60,927 bases of DNA from an uncultured Lachnospiraceae bacterium (GTDB lineage: Bacteria > Bacillota > Clostridia > Lachnospirales > Lachnospiraceae), in contig CANOVJ010000019.1 in NCBI GenBank assembly GCA_947570615.1, positions 1 through 60,927 of the forward strand, in the 5' to 3' direction. Of the stretch, positions 1-8,425 are shown piece after piece. The translations under genes were made by a program, and so were the position numbers. Positions within the stretch are counted from its first letter, which is position 1; each line of letters begins with the position of its first letter. Below the pieces are notes generated by a model. It saw nothing but the letters and a program-made list of their open reading frames with translations, ran no database searches and had not been told where the DNA came from.

Positions 1-52
1 CCCTATCCTTTTTATGATTGTAACATTTTTGTAATTTCAAAAGTTTATCCTG

Positions 53-925
53 TCATCTGGAGCTCCCCTCAAAAAACAGCGCGATGGTTCCCGGACCGGA
101 GTGGGCCCCGATGGTGGGCCCGATGTGGTTGATCATAAATTTCTTAATCCCGAAACGCCTCTCCACCTCATTTTTCACATATTCCGCATCCTCCAGGGCG
201 TCCCCATGGCTGATGAACACAATATCATTCACTTCCGGATAATCCCGGATCTTCTCCTCCATATAATCCACCAGCGCGTTCAGAGACTTCTTCCGGCCTC
301 TTACCTTGCTCAGGGGGATCAGATGCCCTTCGTCGTCCACATGCAGAATGGGCTTGATCCCGGCGATGGTTCCCACAATGGCGGCGGCCCGGCTCACTCT
401 CCCGCCCCGGTAGAGATGGTTTAAGTCGTCCACGGTAAACACGTGGGTGAGATGGGGGATCAGTGCGTTCAATTCATCTGCCGTCTCCGTCAGGGATTTC
501 CCCTGTCTCTGCATTTGCAGCGCTTTGTGGACGAAAAGCCCTTCCCCCATGGAAGCGCATCTGGAATCAACCACAAGAATCTGACAATCCCCGTTCTCCT
601 CCATCAGCTCCTGCGCCGCGAGAACCGCGTTCCCACAGGAACCGCTCAGTCCGGAGGAAAAGGAGATATAGAGCAGATTCCTGTTCTCTGTGAGGAATTC
701 CGTGAAATACTCCTTATACTGCTCCGGATTTACCTGAGAGGTGGTCGGCATCTTCCCCTCCTGACGCATCAGCCGGTAAAACTCCTTCCAGTCGAGCGTC
801 TTATCCTTCCCATAGGAAACGCCGTCCATAATGTAATTGAAGTAAATCAGTCCCAGCTTATTTTCCCTGATATATTCCGCAGGCAGATCCGCCGTAGTGT
901 TCGTGATAATTTTGTAAGAATCCAT
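53..925 (-). CDS. DegV family fatty-acid-binding protein
   Basis: About 290 aa. The N-terminal TNTTADLP motif and the later SGLSGS and VDSRCASMGEGL segments are typical of the DegV family, two-domain cytosolic proteins that bind a fatty acid; some partner with fatty acid kinase FakA as FakB. The frame is open 34 codons further upstream, but the ATG at 925 begins the family's normal N-terminus (MDSYKIITNT) and follows a purine-rich GGAAAGGACAGGGG stretch, so this start is preferred. It is divergent from the spore germination gene, and a TTGTAA-N17-TAAAAT promoter lies upstream. The cargo cannot be read from sequence. Confidence 0.9.
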   Translation of the reverse strand: MDSYKIITNTTADLPAEYIRENKLGLIYFNYIMDGVSYGKDKTLDWKEFYRLMRQEGKMPTTSQVNPEQYKEYFTEFLTENRNLLYISFSSGLSGSCGNAVLAAQELMEENGDCQILVVDSRCASMGEGLFVHKALQMQRQGKSLTETADELNALIPHLTHVFTVDDLNHLYRGGRVSRAAAIVGTIAGIKPILHVDDEGHLIPLSKVRGRKKSLNALVDYMEEKIRDYPEVNDIVFISHGDALEDAEYVKNEVERRFGIKKFMINHIGPTIGAHSGPGTIALFFEGSSR

Positions 926-1017
926 ATAGATACCCCTGTCCTTTCCGCTGCCGTCACCCGTTAAATAAGGCGCCGGCGCAACTCGATTCATTCCTGCTAA
1001 AATGTATATTGTTCTGT

Positions 1018-1046
1018 ATTTTATCATTTTTCATGAGATTTTACAA
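1018..1046 (-). promoter_or_regulatory. Vegetative-type promoter for the DegV gene
   Basis: On the minus strand, TTGTAA (1041-1046) and TAAAAT (1018-1023) are separated by exactly 17 bases. The implied leader to the start at 925 is roughly 85 nt. It sits back to back with the forespore-type promoter of the divergent gene. Confidence 0.55.
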
Positions 1047-1056
1047 TGAACGGTTT

Positions 1057-1087
1057 TGTATAAAAGAAGCTCCTTTGTCCCATACTA
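1057..1087 (+). promoter_or_regulatory. SigG/SigF-like forespore promoter
   Basis: TGTATA (1057-1062), an 18-base spacer, then CATACTA (1081-1087). The -10 equals the Bacillus SigG/SigF consensus and the -35 is close to TGMATA. It lies 44 bases before the ATG of a spore germination gene, which is the expected regulon. Confidence 0.7.
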
Positions 1088-1130
1088 ACGGACACCAGCA
1101 TCTATGGAAACAGAATCAAGGAGTTTTATT

Positions 1131-2543
1131 ATGAGCAAAATGAGTTCTTCACTTTCTGAAAATATGAAGTATCTGAACAACTATCTGGCGGTGGACACCA
1201 GCTTTGATATCGTCTACCGGGTGATCCGCATCGGCGGCCGGGACGCCTGTATGTATTTTATCGACGGCTTTTGCAAGGATGATCTGATGCAGAAGGTACT
1301 CCAGTATTTTCTCAGCATAAAGGAGGACGAAATGCCCTCCACCGCCCATGAAATGTCCAAATCCAACCTGCCCTTCGTGGAGGTGGACCTGCAGGACGAC
1401 TGGAATCAGATCTCCTATTTTATCATGTCCGGCGTTTTCGCCCTGTTTATTGAGGGGTATGATAAATGTCTTCTGATCGACTCCAGAACCTATCCCGCCA
1501 GAGGGGTGGAGGAACCGGAAAAGGACAAGGTGCTGCGGGGATCCAAGGATGGATTTGTGGAGACCATCGTATTCAACACGGCGCTGATACGAAGAAGGAT
1601 CCGCAGCAATCAGCTCTGTATGGAAATGCTTCACGCGGGCAACAGCTCTCAGACGGATATTGTGCTCTGCTATATGAACGACCGGGTCGATCACACCTTT
1701 CTGACGAAAATCCGGGAGCGCATCAACCATATTAAGGTGGACGCCCTTACCATGAATCAGGAGAGCCTGGCGGAATGTCTTTACAAAAAGAAATGGTATA
1801 ATCCCTTCCCCAAATTTAAGTTTACGGAGCGTCCCGACACGGCCTCCGCACAGATTCTGGAGGGAGATATCGTAATCCTGGTGGACAACTCCCCCTCCGC
1901 CATGATCGCTCCCACCTCCATCTTTGACATTGTGGAGGAGGCGGACGACTATTATTTTCCTCCCATCACCGGAACCTATCTGCGCCTGTCCCGGTTTCTG
2001 ATCGCCATCCTCACCTACATCCTGACTCCCACGTTCCTGCTCCTGATGCAGCGGCCGGAGTGGATCCCCACAGGATTTGAGTTTATTGCGGTGAAGGACC
2101 CCACCAACATCCCGCTGGTATGGCAGTTCCTGATTCTGGAGCTGGCCATCGACGGTCTGCGGCTGGCTGCGGTGAATACACCCAACATGCTCAGCACCCC
2201 TTTAAGCGTCATGGCCGCCCTGGTGCTGGGGGAATTTTCGGTAAACAGCGGCTGGTTCAACTCCGAGGTCATGCTCTACATGGCATTCGTGGCCATCGCC
2301 AACTATACCCAGGCGAGCTATGAGCTGAGCTACGCCATCAAGTTCATGCGTATCATCAATCTGATCCTCACCGCCATCTTTGGCATATGGGGCTATATCG
2401 GCGCGCTGATCCTCATGGTTCTGGCGATCGCCACCAACCGCACGGTATCCGGGAAAAGCTATATTTACCCGCTTATTCCCTTCAACTTAAAACAGCTCTC
2501 CAAGCGCCTGTTCCGCTACCGTCTCCCGGGATCCCGGGATTAA
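1131..2543 (+). CDS. GerA-family spore germination protein (SpoVAF-like)
   Basis: About 470 aa with the GerABKA-family layout: a soluble N-terminal region (residues 1 to about 275), then several hydrophobic segments (about 290-440), including runs around LIAILTYILTPTFLLL and IFGIWGYIGALILMVLA. Family members are spore inner-membrane proteins involved in nutrient sensing or ion/DPA movement during germination. There are no GerB- or GerC-like partners alongside, so a stand-alone SpoVAF-type role fits better than a full GerA receptor. The start at 1131 follows AAGGAG (1118-1123); an upstream in-frame ATG at 1104 has no such site. The forespore promoter at 1057-1087 supports sporulation-stage expression. 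Confidence 0.87.
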   Translation: MSKMSSSLSENMKYLNNYLAVDTSFDIVYRVIRIGGRDACMYFIDGFCKDDLMQKVLQYFLSIKEDEMPSTAHEMSKSNLPFVEVDLQDDWNQISYFIMSGVFALFIEGYDKCLLIDSRTYPARGVEEPEKDKVLRGSKDGFVETIVFNTALIRRRIRSNQLCMEMLHAGNSSQTDIVLCYMNDRVDHTFLTKIRERINHIKVDALTMNQESLAECLYKKKWYNPFPKFKFTERPDTASAQILEGDIVILVDNSPSAMIAPTSIFDIVEEADDYYFPPITGTYLRLSRFLIAILTYILTPTFLLLMQRPEWIPTGFEFIAVKDPTNIPLVWQFLILELAIDGLRLAAVNTPNMLSTPLSVMAALVLGEFSVNSGWFNSEVMLYMAFVAIANYTQASYELSYAIKFMRIINLILTAIFGIWGYIGALILMVLAIATNRTVSGKSYIYPLIPFNLKQLSKRLFRYRLPGSRD

Positions 2544-2569
2544 GGGCGCGAAAAGGACAGGCACAGCTT

Positions 2570-3004
2570 TTACTGCTTTCCGGTGCTTCCAAACCCTCCC
2601 CGGTCCGTCCCCTCCAGGGCCGTGGTCTCCTCGAAGCAGATCTTCGGCTGGTTTTCCATGATACGGAACTGGCAGATCCGGTCGTTGCAGGAGATATGGG
2701 TATCCCTCAGGGCGTAGGCGGACATGAACCACTGGTCGTTGTCCCCGCAGTAGGAGCTGTCGATGACCCCCTGGTGGTTGGTCTGGATGATACCGAAATT
2801 TTTGAAGGTGGAGCTTCTGGGCACCACATGGGCCTCGTATCCCTCCGGCAGCTTCATGGCCACCCCAAGGGGGATCAGCTTATGCTCCCCCTTCTTCATG
2901 TCCACGTCCTGGGCCGCACGCAGATCGATCCAGTCGGACTTTCCGTCGATATAGGCGAGTCTTTCGATTTTGTCTGTAAAATATTTGATTTTGATGGTTT
3001 CCAT
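2570..3004 (-). CDS. dut: dUTP diphosphatase (dUTPase)
   Basis: 144 aa, normal size for the trimeric dUTPase family, which hydrolyses dUTP to dUMP and pyrophosphate and so keeps uracil out of DNA. Visible motifs: WIDLRAA (motif 1), [11 protein letters not shown] (motif 2), [10 protein letters not shown] (motif 3 with the catalytic Asp) and a C-terminal [12 protein letters not shown] (P-loop-like motif 5). It lies 18 bases after the end of nrdG on the same strand, so it is probably co-transcribed with the ribonucleotide reductase as a dNTP supply unit. It converges with the germination gene (27 bases between stops). Confidence 0.92.
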   Translation of the reverse strand: METIKIKYFTDKIERLAYIDGKSDWIDLRAAQDVDMKKGEHKLIPLGVAMKLPEGYEAHVVPRSSTFKNFGIIQTNHQGVIDSSYCGDNDQWFMSAYALRDTHISCNDRICQFRIMENQPKICFEETTALEGTDRGGFGSTGKQ

Positions 3005-3022
3005 TTTAGCATAACCTTTCTG

Positions 3023-3535
3023 TCATTTTGCATAATCCCCGCAGTGGAGCGCCGGCGGCTGCCCTTCTTCCCGGGCAAGGCTTTTTTTCACATCGATTAC
3101 CCGCTGGTTGCTGCTCCCCTTCCAGAGAAGCTTTTTATCTTTTTTCTGAATCTGGAATTCCCCATCCACCAGCACGTCGACATACTGCATCAGGGTCAGA
3201 TGACGGATATTCTCCCATGTGTCCCCGGTATAGAGCCAAATGGTCTTATCCGGATATTTTTCTCTGATCTCCTTCATCAGGTCCCGCACATCCAGGCGGT
3301 TGGCCGCATGCAGAGGATCCCCGCCGGAGAAGGTGATGCCCGAGATGTAGGGCTTATCAAGCTGCTCGAACACTTCCGCCCTGGCCGCATCGTCAAAGTA
3401 AAGCCCCCCGGCCGGATCCCATGTGACGGGATTATGACATTCCTTACAGCAATGGGAGCATCCTGCCACCCACAGAACCACTCTCAGTCCGTCGCCGTTT
3501 AACATGTCGTCCTTTGTTATATTGTGATACCTCAT
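3023..3535 (-). CDS. nrdG: Anaerobic ribonucleotide reductase activating protein
   Basis: About 170 aa. A radical-SAM activase that installs the glycyl radical in NrdD. The iron-sulfur motif is C26-x3-C30-x2-C33 (GCSHCCKECHNP), with an extra Cys at 29; GITFSGGDPL is the SAM-binding GGDP motif. The frame is open 44 codons upstream inside nrdD, but the ATG at 3535 starts the family's usual N-terminus (MRYHNITKDDMLNG). It begins 5 bases after the nrdD stop, so the two are clearly one operon. Confidence 0.95.
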   Translation of the reverse strand: MRYHNITKDDMLNGDGLRVVLWVAGCSHCCKECHNPVTWDPAGGLYFDDAARAEVFEQLDKPYISGITFSGGDPLHAANRLDVRDLMKEIREKYPDKTIWLYTGDTWENIRHLTLMQYVDVLVDGEFQIQKKDKKLLWKGSSNQRVIDVKKSLAREEGQPPALHCGDYAK

Positions 3536-3540
3536 ATCTG

Positions 3541-5718
3541 CTACATGCTCTTCCTTTCCGCTATTTCCGCCATTTTCGCCTCGTTCAGCCTGGTGTCCCC
3601 ATGGACTCTCGAATAGGAAAGGTAGCCGTTCATGCGCTCGATCTTGGTCAGATTTTTGCTCCCGCACACGGGACAGACGTCCATCTCCAGCTCCTGATGG
3701 CCGCAGTCGTCGCAGTAGGCCAGGGACAGATTGACGCCCTCGTAAAAGCCCATGTCCATGGCCCGGCGGATCAGGGTTTTGATCGCTTCCACATTATAGT
3801 CGATGGGATATTTCACGTACTGTATCTTTCCCCCGTTTGAAAGCTCCCAGAAGCGGTATTCCAGATCCTGCTTTTCAATGGGCGTGATGTCCTCGGTCAC
3901 GTGGCAGTGGAAGCTGTTGGACACATACTCCCTGTCGGAGACGCCCTCCACGATACCATATTTGGCGCGGAACTGCTTTACCTGCAATCCGCACAGGCTC
4001 TCCGCCGGCGTCCCGTATATGGCGTAAAGATTGCCGTCCTCCTCCTTAAACTGCGTCACCTTCTGATTGATATGCTCGAGCACCTCCAGAGCGAAGGCTC
4101 CGTCCTCCACCAGGGATTTTCCGTTATACAGCTCCTGAAGCTCGTTAAAGGCCGTGATTCCGAAGCTGGCCGTAGCGCTCTTTAAGATGGGCTTGATCTT
4201 GTCGGAGAGCTTCAGATTCCCTCCCAGAAAACCGCCCTCACAGTAGGCCAGCGGGTTGGTGGAGGCGCGCATCTCCCCCAGATAGGCATAGGTTCTGATG
4301 TGGAGCTGTCGGATCAGATTCAGGTAGTAATCCAGCACCTCATAAAAATCCCGGCTCTCCTGTCTGGCCCTGGCCAGGATCATGGGCAGATGAAGGGAGA
4401 CGGCCCCGATGTTAAACCGTCCTACAAATACAGGCACATCCTGATCGTCCGCCGGATGCATTCCCCCTCTCTCGTACCAGGGGGAGAGAAAGGCCCGGCA
4501 CCCCATGGGGGAGATTACCCTGCCGTACTGCCTGTACATGCTGGCAATATACCCCTTTCCGGTGAGGGAGAGCCAGTCCGGATACATGGTCTTCGCAGAG
4601 CATCTCACTCCGGCGTCGAACACATCCTCCAACTCCTTCCCGGGGCCGTGGAGATTTTCATCATACAAAAACACGATCTTGGGGAAAAGCACCGGCTTTT
4701 TGCACTCCGCCTTTCCCTGGCCTTTCCTGCGCACATCCAGAAGGGAGATGGTCGCCATGCGCGCAAACCGCCCTGTACCAAGGCCTGCGGTCACGGTGAT
4801 AAAGGGGTAGTCTCCCCGGCTGGAGGCTACCGTATTGAACTTGTATTCCCAGCCCTGGAAGCCCTGCTCAAACTCCCGCTCCACGTCCACAATGGCTTCC
4901 GCCTGCGCCCGCTCATCGCCGATCCCCAGATTCATATATCTTTTCAGGCTTCTCTGATAAGTCTTCTCCGCGTAGGGCTCCAGGATTTTGTCCACCTCCG
5001 GCACCGTAAAGCCCCCATACTGCTGGCTGGCGGCGCTTAAGACGATATCCCCGATCACGTCGAAGGCCACATCCAGCGTCTTGGGCTCGTTGTACCAGAT
5101 ATTTCCCATCTCAAAGCCGCCCGTGAGCACATTTGCAACATCAAAAAGGCAACAGTTCATGGTGTCCCTCCGGGCGGACATATCATGGACATAAATATAA
5201 CCGTCCCGGCAGGCCTGGATCTCCTCCACCGTCATAAAAAATTTCTGATAAAGCTCCTTGTTAAACTGGTTAAAGATCAGGCTCCTCTTGGTGGAGACCA
5301 GGGCGCTGTCCGTGTTGGCGTTCTCCTTGTCCCCCACGTACATGATGGACTGGCTCTTTTTGTACACATCATCCATCATCCGCACGAAGTCCTGCTTATA
5401 ATTACGGTAATCCCGATAGCTCTTGGCCACAATGGGCTTTACCCCTTCCAGAGCGCTCTCCACAATATTGTGCATGATGGGGATGGGGATCCTCTCCTGC
5501 TCCATCTCGTCCACCTTGTCCACCACAAACTGACAGATATGCTCCTTCTCCTCATCAGTGAATTTCGTCAGCGCCCGGTACGCGCTCTTTCCCACCGCGT
5601 CGATCACCTTCTGTACATTAAACACCTCCAGGCTGCCATCCTTCTTGATGACCTTCACATCCCTTTTCGGCCGGAACATCTCACTGTAGGCCTTTGCATT
5701 CTCCTGCTGATTCTCCAT
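3541..5718 (-). CDS. nrdD: Anaerobic (class III) ribonucleoside-triphosphate reductase
   Basis: About 725 aa, oxygen-sensitive reductase converting NTPs to dNTPs. An N-terminal ATP-cone (about residues 13-105, starting KVIKKDGSLEVFNVQKV) provides allosteric control. The C-terminal zinc site is CDDC...CPVC, followed by RMNGYL in which Gly698 is the likely radical glycine. The chosen ATG (5718) follows GAGGAT; an in-frame ATG 12 bases upstream (5730) is an alternative. Upstream are a TTGACA-N17-TATACT promoter, a possible NrdR box and a 160-nt leader with a hairpin. nrdG follows directly. Confidence 0.95.
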   Translation of the reverse strand: MENQQENAKAYSEMFRPKRDVKVIKKDGSLEVFNVQKVIDAVGKSAYRALTKFTDEEKEHICQFVVDKVDEMEQERIPIPIMHNIVESALEGVKPIVAKSYRDYRNYKQDFVRMMDDVYKKSQSIMYVGDKENANTDSALVSTKRSLIFNQFNKELYQKFFMTVEEIQACRDGYIYVHDMSARRDTMNCCLFDVANVLTGGFEMGNIWYNEPKTLDVAFDVIGDIVLSAASQQYGGFTVPEVDKILEPYAEKTYQRSLKRYMNLGIGDERAQAEAIVDVEREFEQGFQGWEYKFNTVASSRGDYPFITVTAGLGTGRFARMATISLLDVRRKGQGKAECKKPVLFPKIVFLYDENLHGPGKELEDVFDAGVRCSAKTMYPDWLSLTGKGYIASMYRQYGRVISPMGCRAFLSPWYERGGMHPADDQDVPVFVGRFNIGAVSLHLPMILARARQESRDFYEVLDYYLNLIRQLHIRTYAYLGEMRASTNPLAYCEGGFLGGNLKLSDKIKPILKSATASFGITAFNELQELYNGKSLVEDGAFALEVLEHINQKVTQFKEEDGNLYAIYGTPAESLCGLQVKQFRAKYGIVEGVSDREYVSNSFHCHVTEDITPIEKQDLEYRFWELSNGGKIQYVKYPIDYNVEAIKTLIRRAMDMGFYEGVNLSLAYCDDCGHQELEMDVCPVCGSKNLTKIERMNGYLSYSRVHGDTRLNEAKMAEIAERKSM

Positions 5719-5775
5719 ATCAATCCTCATGCCTTCCCGTAACCTGCACCCTCCGGGCCGCAGGCACAAATCTGC

Positions 5776-5795
5776 GTGGAAAACAGATTTTCCAC
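5776..5795. promoter_or_regulatory. Perfect hairpin in the nrdD leader
   Basis: GTGGAAAA (5776-5783), a 4-base loop, TTTTCCAC (5788-5795). It lies in the predicted 5' leader of nrdD, about 58 bases upstream of the start, with no T-run after it in the nrdD direction. It may be an RNA stability or operator element; its function is unknown. Confidence 0.4.
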
Positions 5796-5864
5796 ACTTC
5801 CCTCCAATTCATCCTTTTTGTACTTTCCACATAAATCTAAATCTGGTATGCGTCAGCAAATTTA

Positions 5865-5880
5865 CATCTATATATTGCGT
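5865..5880 (-). promoter_or_regulatory. Candidate NrdR box
   Basis: On the minus strand this 16-mer reads ACGCAATATATAGATG and keeps the CWATATATWG core of the NrdR consensus (about 12 of 16 positions). It lies next to the predicted transcription start of nrdD, where a repressor would block initiation. A convincing second box at the usual spacing is not seen, and no nrdR gene is in the window. Confidence 0.35.
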
Positions 5881-5888
5881 CACTCTCC

Positions 5889-5917
5889 AGTATAAAGAAC
5901 CTTTTCTCCCATGTCAA
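5889..5917 (-). promoter_or_regulatory. nrdDG promoter
   Basis: Minus strand TTGACA (5912-5917), a 17-base spacer, TATACT (5889-5894). This is a near-consensus vegetative promoter, about 170 bases upstream of the nrdD start. Confidence 0.75.
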
Positions 5918-5968
5918 CCACAACACTCGAAAACCTTATAAATATTCAAAGTAACAGGTAATCTCACC

Positions 5969-6153
5969 GTTTTTCAGCTGCTTACAGGCAAAAACAGCCC
6001 TGGGCAGGTAAATATTTCATAAGGAGCCCTTACAAAAACACCGGCGCTTAGCGAGGTTTTTTCGAGCTTAGCGCCGCTGTGTTTTTGTAGAGCGGGAGCG
6101 CGGCGACGATGAAATATTTACCTGCCCAGGGCGTCCCCCCGCCACTGAAAAAC
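5969..6153. repeat. Large nested palindromic element
   Basis: Three nested arm pairs around a central loop: 5969-5977/6145-6153 (9 bp), 5997-6020/6109-6132 (24 bp, perfect), and 6032-6041/6079-6088 (10 bp) continuing into CGGCGCT (6042-6048)/AGCGCCG (6070-6076). It fills most of the gap between the aminotransferase stop (6156) and the nrdD promoter. As RNA it would fold into a long interrupted hairpin at the 3' end of the aminotransferase transcript. It encodes no convincing protein and resembles a MITE- or REP-like element. Confidence 0.8.
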
Positions 6154-6155
6154 CC

Positions 6156-7325
6156 TCACCCAATCATTCCGCTCTCCTCCACCGCCTTCACCGCCTCCCG
6201 GATCTCCTCCACAGGAAGCGTCAGCGCAAACCGCACATGTCCCTTTCCCAGCCGTCCAAAGCTGCTCCCCGGCGTACACAGGACGCCTGATTTCTCCAAA
6301 AGCTCCATGACAAAGGCCACATCGTCCTCATAGCCCTTCGGAATCCTTCCCCAGGCGAACATGGTTCCCTGACTGTCGGGAATATCCCAGCCGATTTCCC
6401 GCAGACCGCCGCAGAGCGCGTCCCTTCTCCTCTGATAGGCGGCGCATCTGTCCTTAACTCCCTGGTCTGATCCGGTGAGGGCCGCGATGGCCCCATACTG
6501 CACGGGCAGGAAGGTCCCGTAATCGATCTGGGAGCGGAGCCTTTTAAAGCTCTGCACCAGCGTCTCATTCCCCACCAGAAATCCCATCCGCGCCCCGGTG
6601 TAATCGTAGCTTTTGGAGAGAGAATAAAACTCGATGCAGTTTTCTTTTGCGCCCGGAAACTGCAGGATGGATTTCCCCCTGCGCCCGTCAAAAATAATGT
6701 CGGAGTAAGCGTTATCGTGAACGATAATGATATCCCTCTCCTGCGCCCAGGGGATCAGCTCCTCATAAAAGGAATCCGGCGCGATCCGGCACACCGGGTT
6801 TAAGGGGTATGACACCATTATGAATCTGGTTTTCTTAAGCAGCTCCTCATCCAGAGCCTTCAGGTCCGGAAGATAGTCCCTTTCCGGTACCAGCTCATAG
6901 GTATGAACCCGGGCCATGGCAAGGGCCGGCCCGATGGAAAAGATGGGGTAGCCCGGATCCGGAACCAACACCACATCGCCGGGATTGCACAGGGCCAGCC
7001 CGATATGGGTGATCCCCTCCTGGGAGCCGTACACGTCCGTGATCTCCCTCTCGCCCAGGGTCACCTGATAGCGTTCCTGAAAACGCTTTATTACCGCCTG
7101 TGTAAGCTTCGGCAGCATTTTCAGCGCGTATTTGTAGTTGGCGGGATCCATGGCAGCCTGCGTCACGGCCTTTATGATATGGGGCTCTGTGGGAAAATCC
7201 GGCGTCCCCACCGACAGGTTATAGACCTTCCTTCCGGTTTTCTCCACCGCCTCCTTTTTTTCGTTCAGCAGCTGGAAGATCCCTTCCTCAAAATCCTTCA
7301 TCCTGTCCGCGATCTGTAAATTCAT
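6156..7325 (-). CDS. PLP-dependent class I/II aminotransferase (DapL/AspC-like)
   Basis: 389 aa, fold-type I aminotransferase. Visible are LSVGTPDFPTEPHI (substrate/PLP N-terminal region), VPDPGYPIF, VHDNAYSDIIFDG (Asp and Tyr contacting PLP) and SLSKSYDYTGARMGF, with the Schiff-base Lys near residue 238. The overall pattern resembles LL-diaminopimelate/aspartate-type enzymes, but the substrate cannot be fixed from sequence. The start at 7325 follows a perfect AGGAGG with 8-base spacing, although the frame stays open further upstream. It lies 55 bases downstream of the WYL regulator on the same strand, and a large palindrome follows the stop. Confidence 0.85.
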   Translation of the reverse strand: MNLQIADRMKDFEEGIFQLLNEKKEAVEKTGRKVYNLSVGTPDFPTEPHIIKAVTQAAMDPANYKYALKMLPKLTQAVIKRFQERYQVTLGEREITDVYGSQEGITHIGLALCNPGDVVLVPDPGYPIFSIGPALAMARVHTYELVPERDYLPDLKALDEELLKKTRFIMVSYPLNPVCRIAPDSFYEELIPWAQERDIIIVHDNAYSDIIFDGRRGKSILQFPGAKENCIEFYSLSKSYDYTGARMGFLVGNETLVQSFKRLRSQIDYGTFLPVQYGAIAALTGSDQGVKDRCAAYQRRRDALCGGLREIGWDIPDSQGTMFAWGRIPKGYEDDVAFVMELLEKSGVLCTPGSSFGRLGKGHVRFALTLPVEEIREAVKAVEESGMIG

Positions 7326-7380
7326 CTCCCTGCCCTCCTGTATCCGGTCAGCTCTTTCCTCTTTTTTGCTGCCATTCGTT

Positions 7381-8397
7381 TCATTCCCCTTCCTCCGGCC
7401 TTTCATCACCGTAGCTCTCCAGAATCCGTCTCAGATAATCCCGATACCCATCCCTTACATGAGAAGGAGAGGAAACCGTCACCTTCCCGCCAAGCCCGGA
7501 GAGCCAGCCGTAAAACTGCATACTCACCGTCACTCTGGCCCGGACGCTCACCATCTTTTCCGGAAGTCTGCGGATATCGATCTCCTTCCCGAAACGGTCC
7601 AGAATGACCCCGATCAGCTCCTCCGGAAGCTTTAAGGTCACCGTCCGGGTCTCGCCGCCAAACATGCCGAAGGTGCGGTTGGTGTATTCCGCTATGTCAA
7701 TCCGCCCAAAGGCCTGCTCTCCGGCGCGCTTTTCCCCCTCCACCTGCGCGATGTTACTCATCTTATCCACCCGGAAATGCTTGATGTGCTCCTGCCTGTC
7801 GTCATAGGCGATCAGATAATAGTTTTCATCCTTCCAGGTCAGTGCCCAGGGACTCACCCGATAGCGCCTGCCGTCCCGCCTGGGCTCCAACTCCTTTCTG
7901 GTATTCCAGTTCAGATAGGTAAAGGTGATGGGAGCATTGTCCTGTATGGCTCTGTGGATGCTGTCCACATTGTAGTAAATGCTCTCGTTCTCCGCCTTCA
8001 CCCTGCCCACCACAAACACCTGCCGCTGAAGCTGCCTGCCCTCGTAAGGGCCCGCCAGCTTCTCGATCTTGGAGATCAGCTCCCTGGACTTCTTCTGGGT
8101 GATGAAACGGGAAGACTGCACCGCATCCACCAGCAGCTTAAGCTCCGCCAGCTCAAATCTGCGCTCCGCCAGATAATACCCGCCGCCTCTGCGGGCCTTT
8201 ATGTATTCCACCTCATATCCGAAGAGCTTAAGGCACTCCATATCGTCATAAATGCTCTTTCTCTCCGCCCGGATATCATACGTCCCCAGCGCATTGATGA
8301 TCTCCTGGGTGGAGAGAGGATGCTCCTGGTCTGTTTTTTCGTGTAATATTTTCAGAAGATATAAGAGCTTAAGCTTCTGCTTCTCCGTCCTGGACAC
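7381..8397 (-). CDS. WYL-domain transcriptional regulator
   Basis: 338 aa. An N-terminal winged helix-turn-helix (about residues 5-75, with STQEIINALGTYDIRAERKSIYDDMECL) is followed by a WYL ligand-sensing domain (about 135-235, with RYRVSPWALTWKDENYYLIAYDDRQ) and a WCX C-terminal extension. Such proteins are DNA-binding regulators that sense small ligands or nucleic acids. The start is GTG at 8397 with GGAGG 7 bases upstream. It is followed closely by the aminotransferase, which may be a target or simply co-transcribed. Confidence 0.88.
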   Translation of the reverse strand: MSRTEKQKLKLLYLLKILHEKTDQEHPLSTQEIINALGTYDIRAERKSIYDDMECLKLFGYEVEYIKARRGGGYYLAERRFELAELKLLVDAVQSSRFITQKKSRELISKIEKLAGPYEGRQLQRQVFVVGRVKAENESIYYNVDSIHRAIQDNAPITFTYLNWNTRKELEPRRDGRRYRVSPWALTWKDENYYLIAYDDRQEHIKHFRVDKMSNIAQVEGEKRAGEQAFGRIDIAEYTNRTFGMFGGETRTVTLKLPEELIGVILDRFGKEIDIRRLPEKMVSVRARVTVSMQFYGWLSGLGGKVTVSSPSHVRDGYRDYLRRILESYGDERPEEGE

Positions 8398-8425
8398 GGC
8401 ATGTCCTCCCTGTGTTTTCCCTGTC

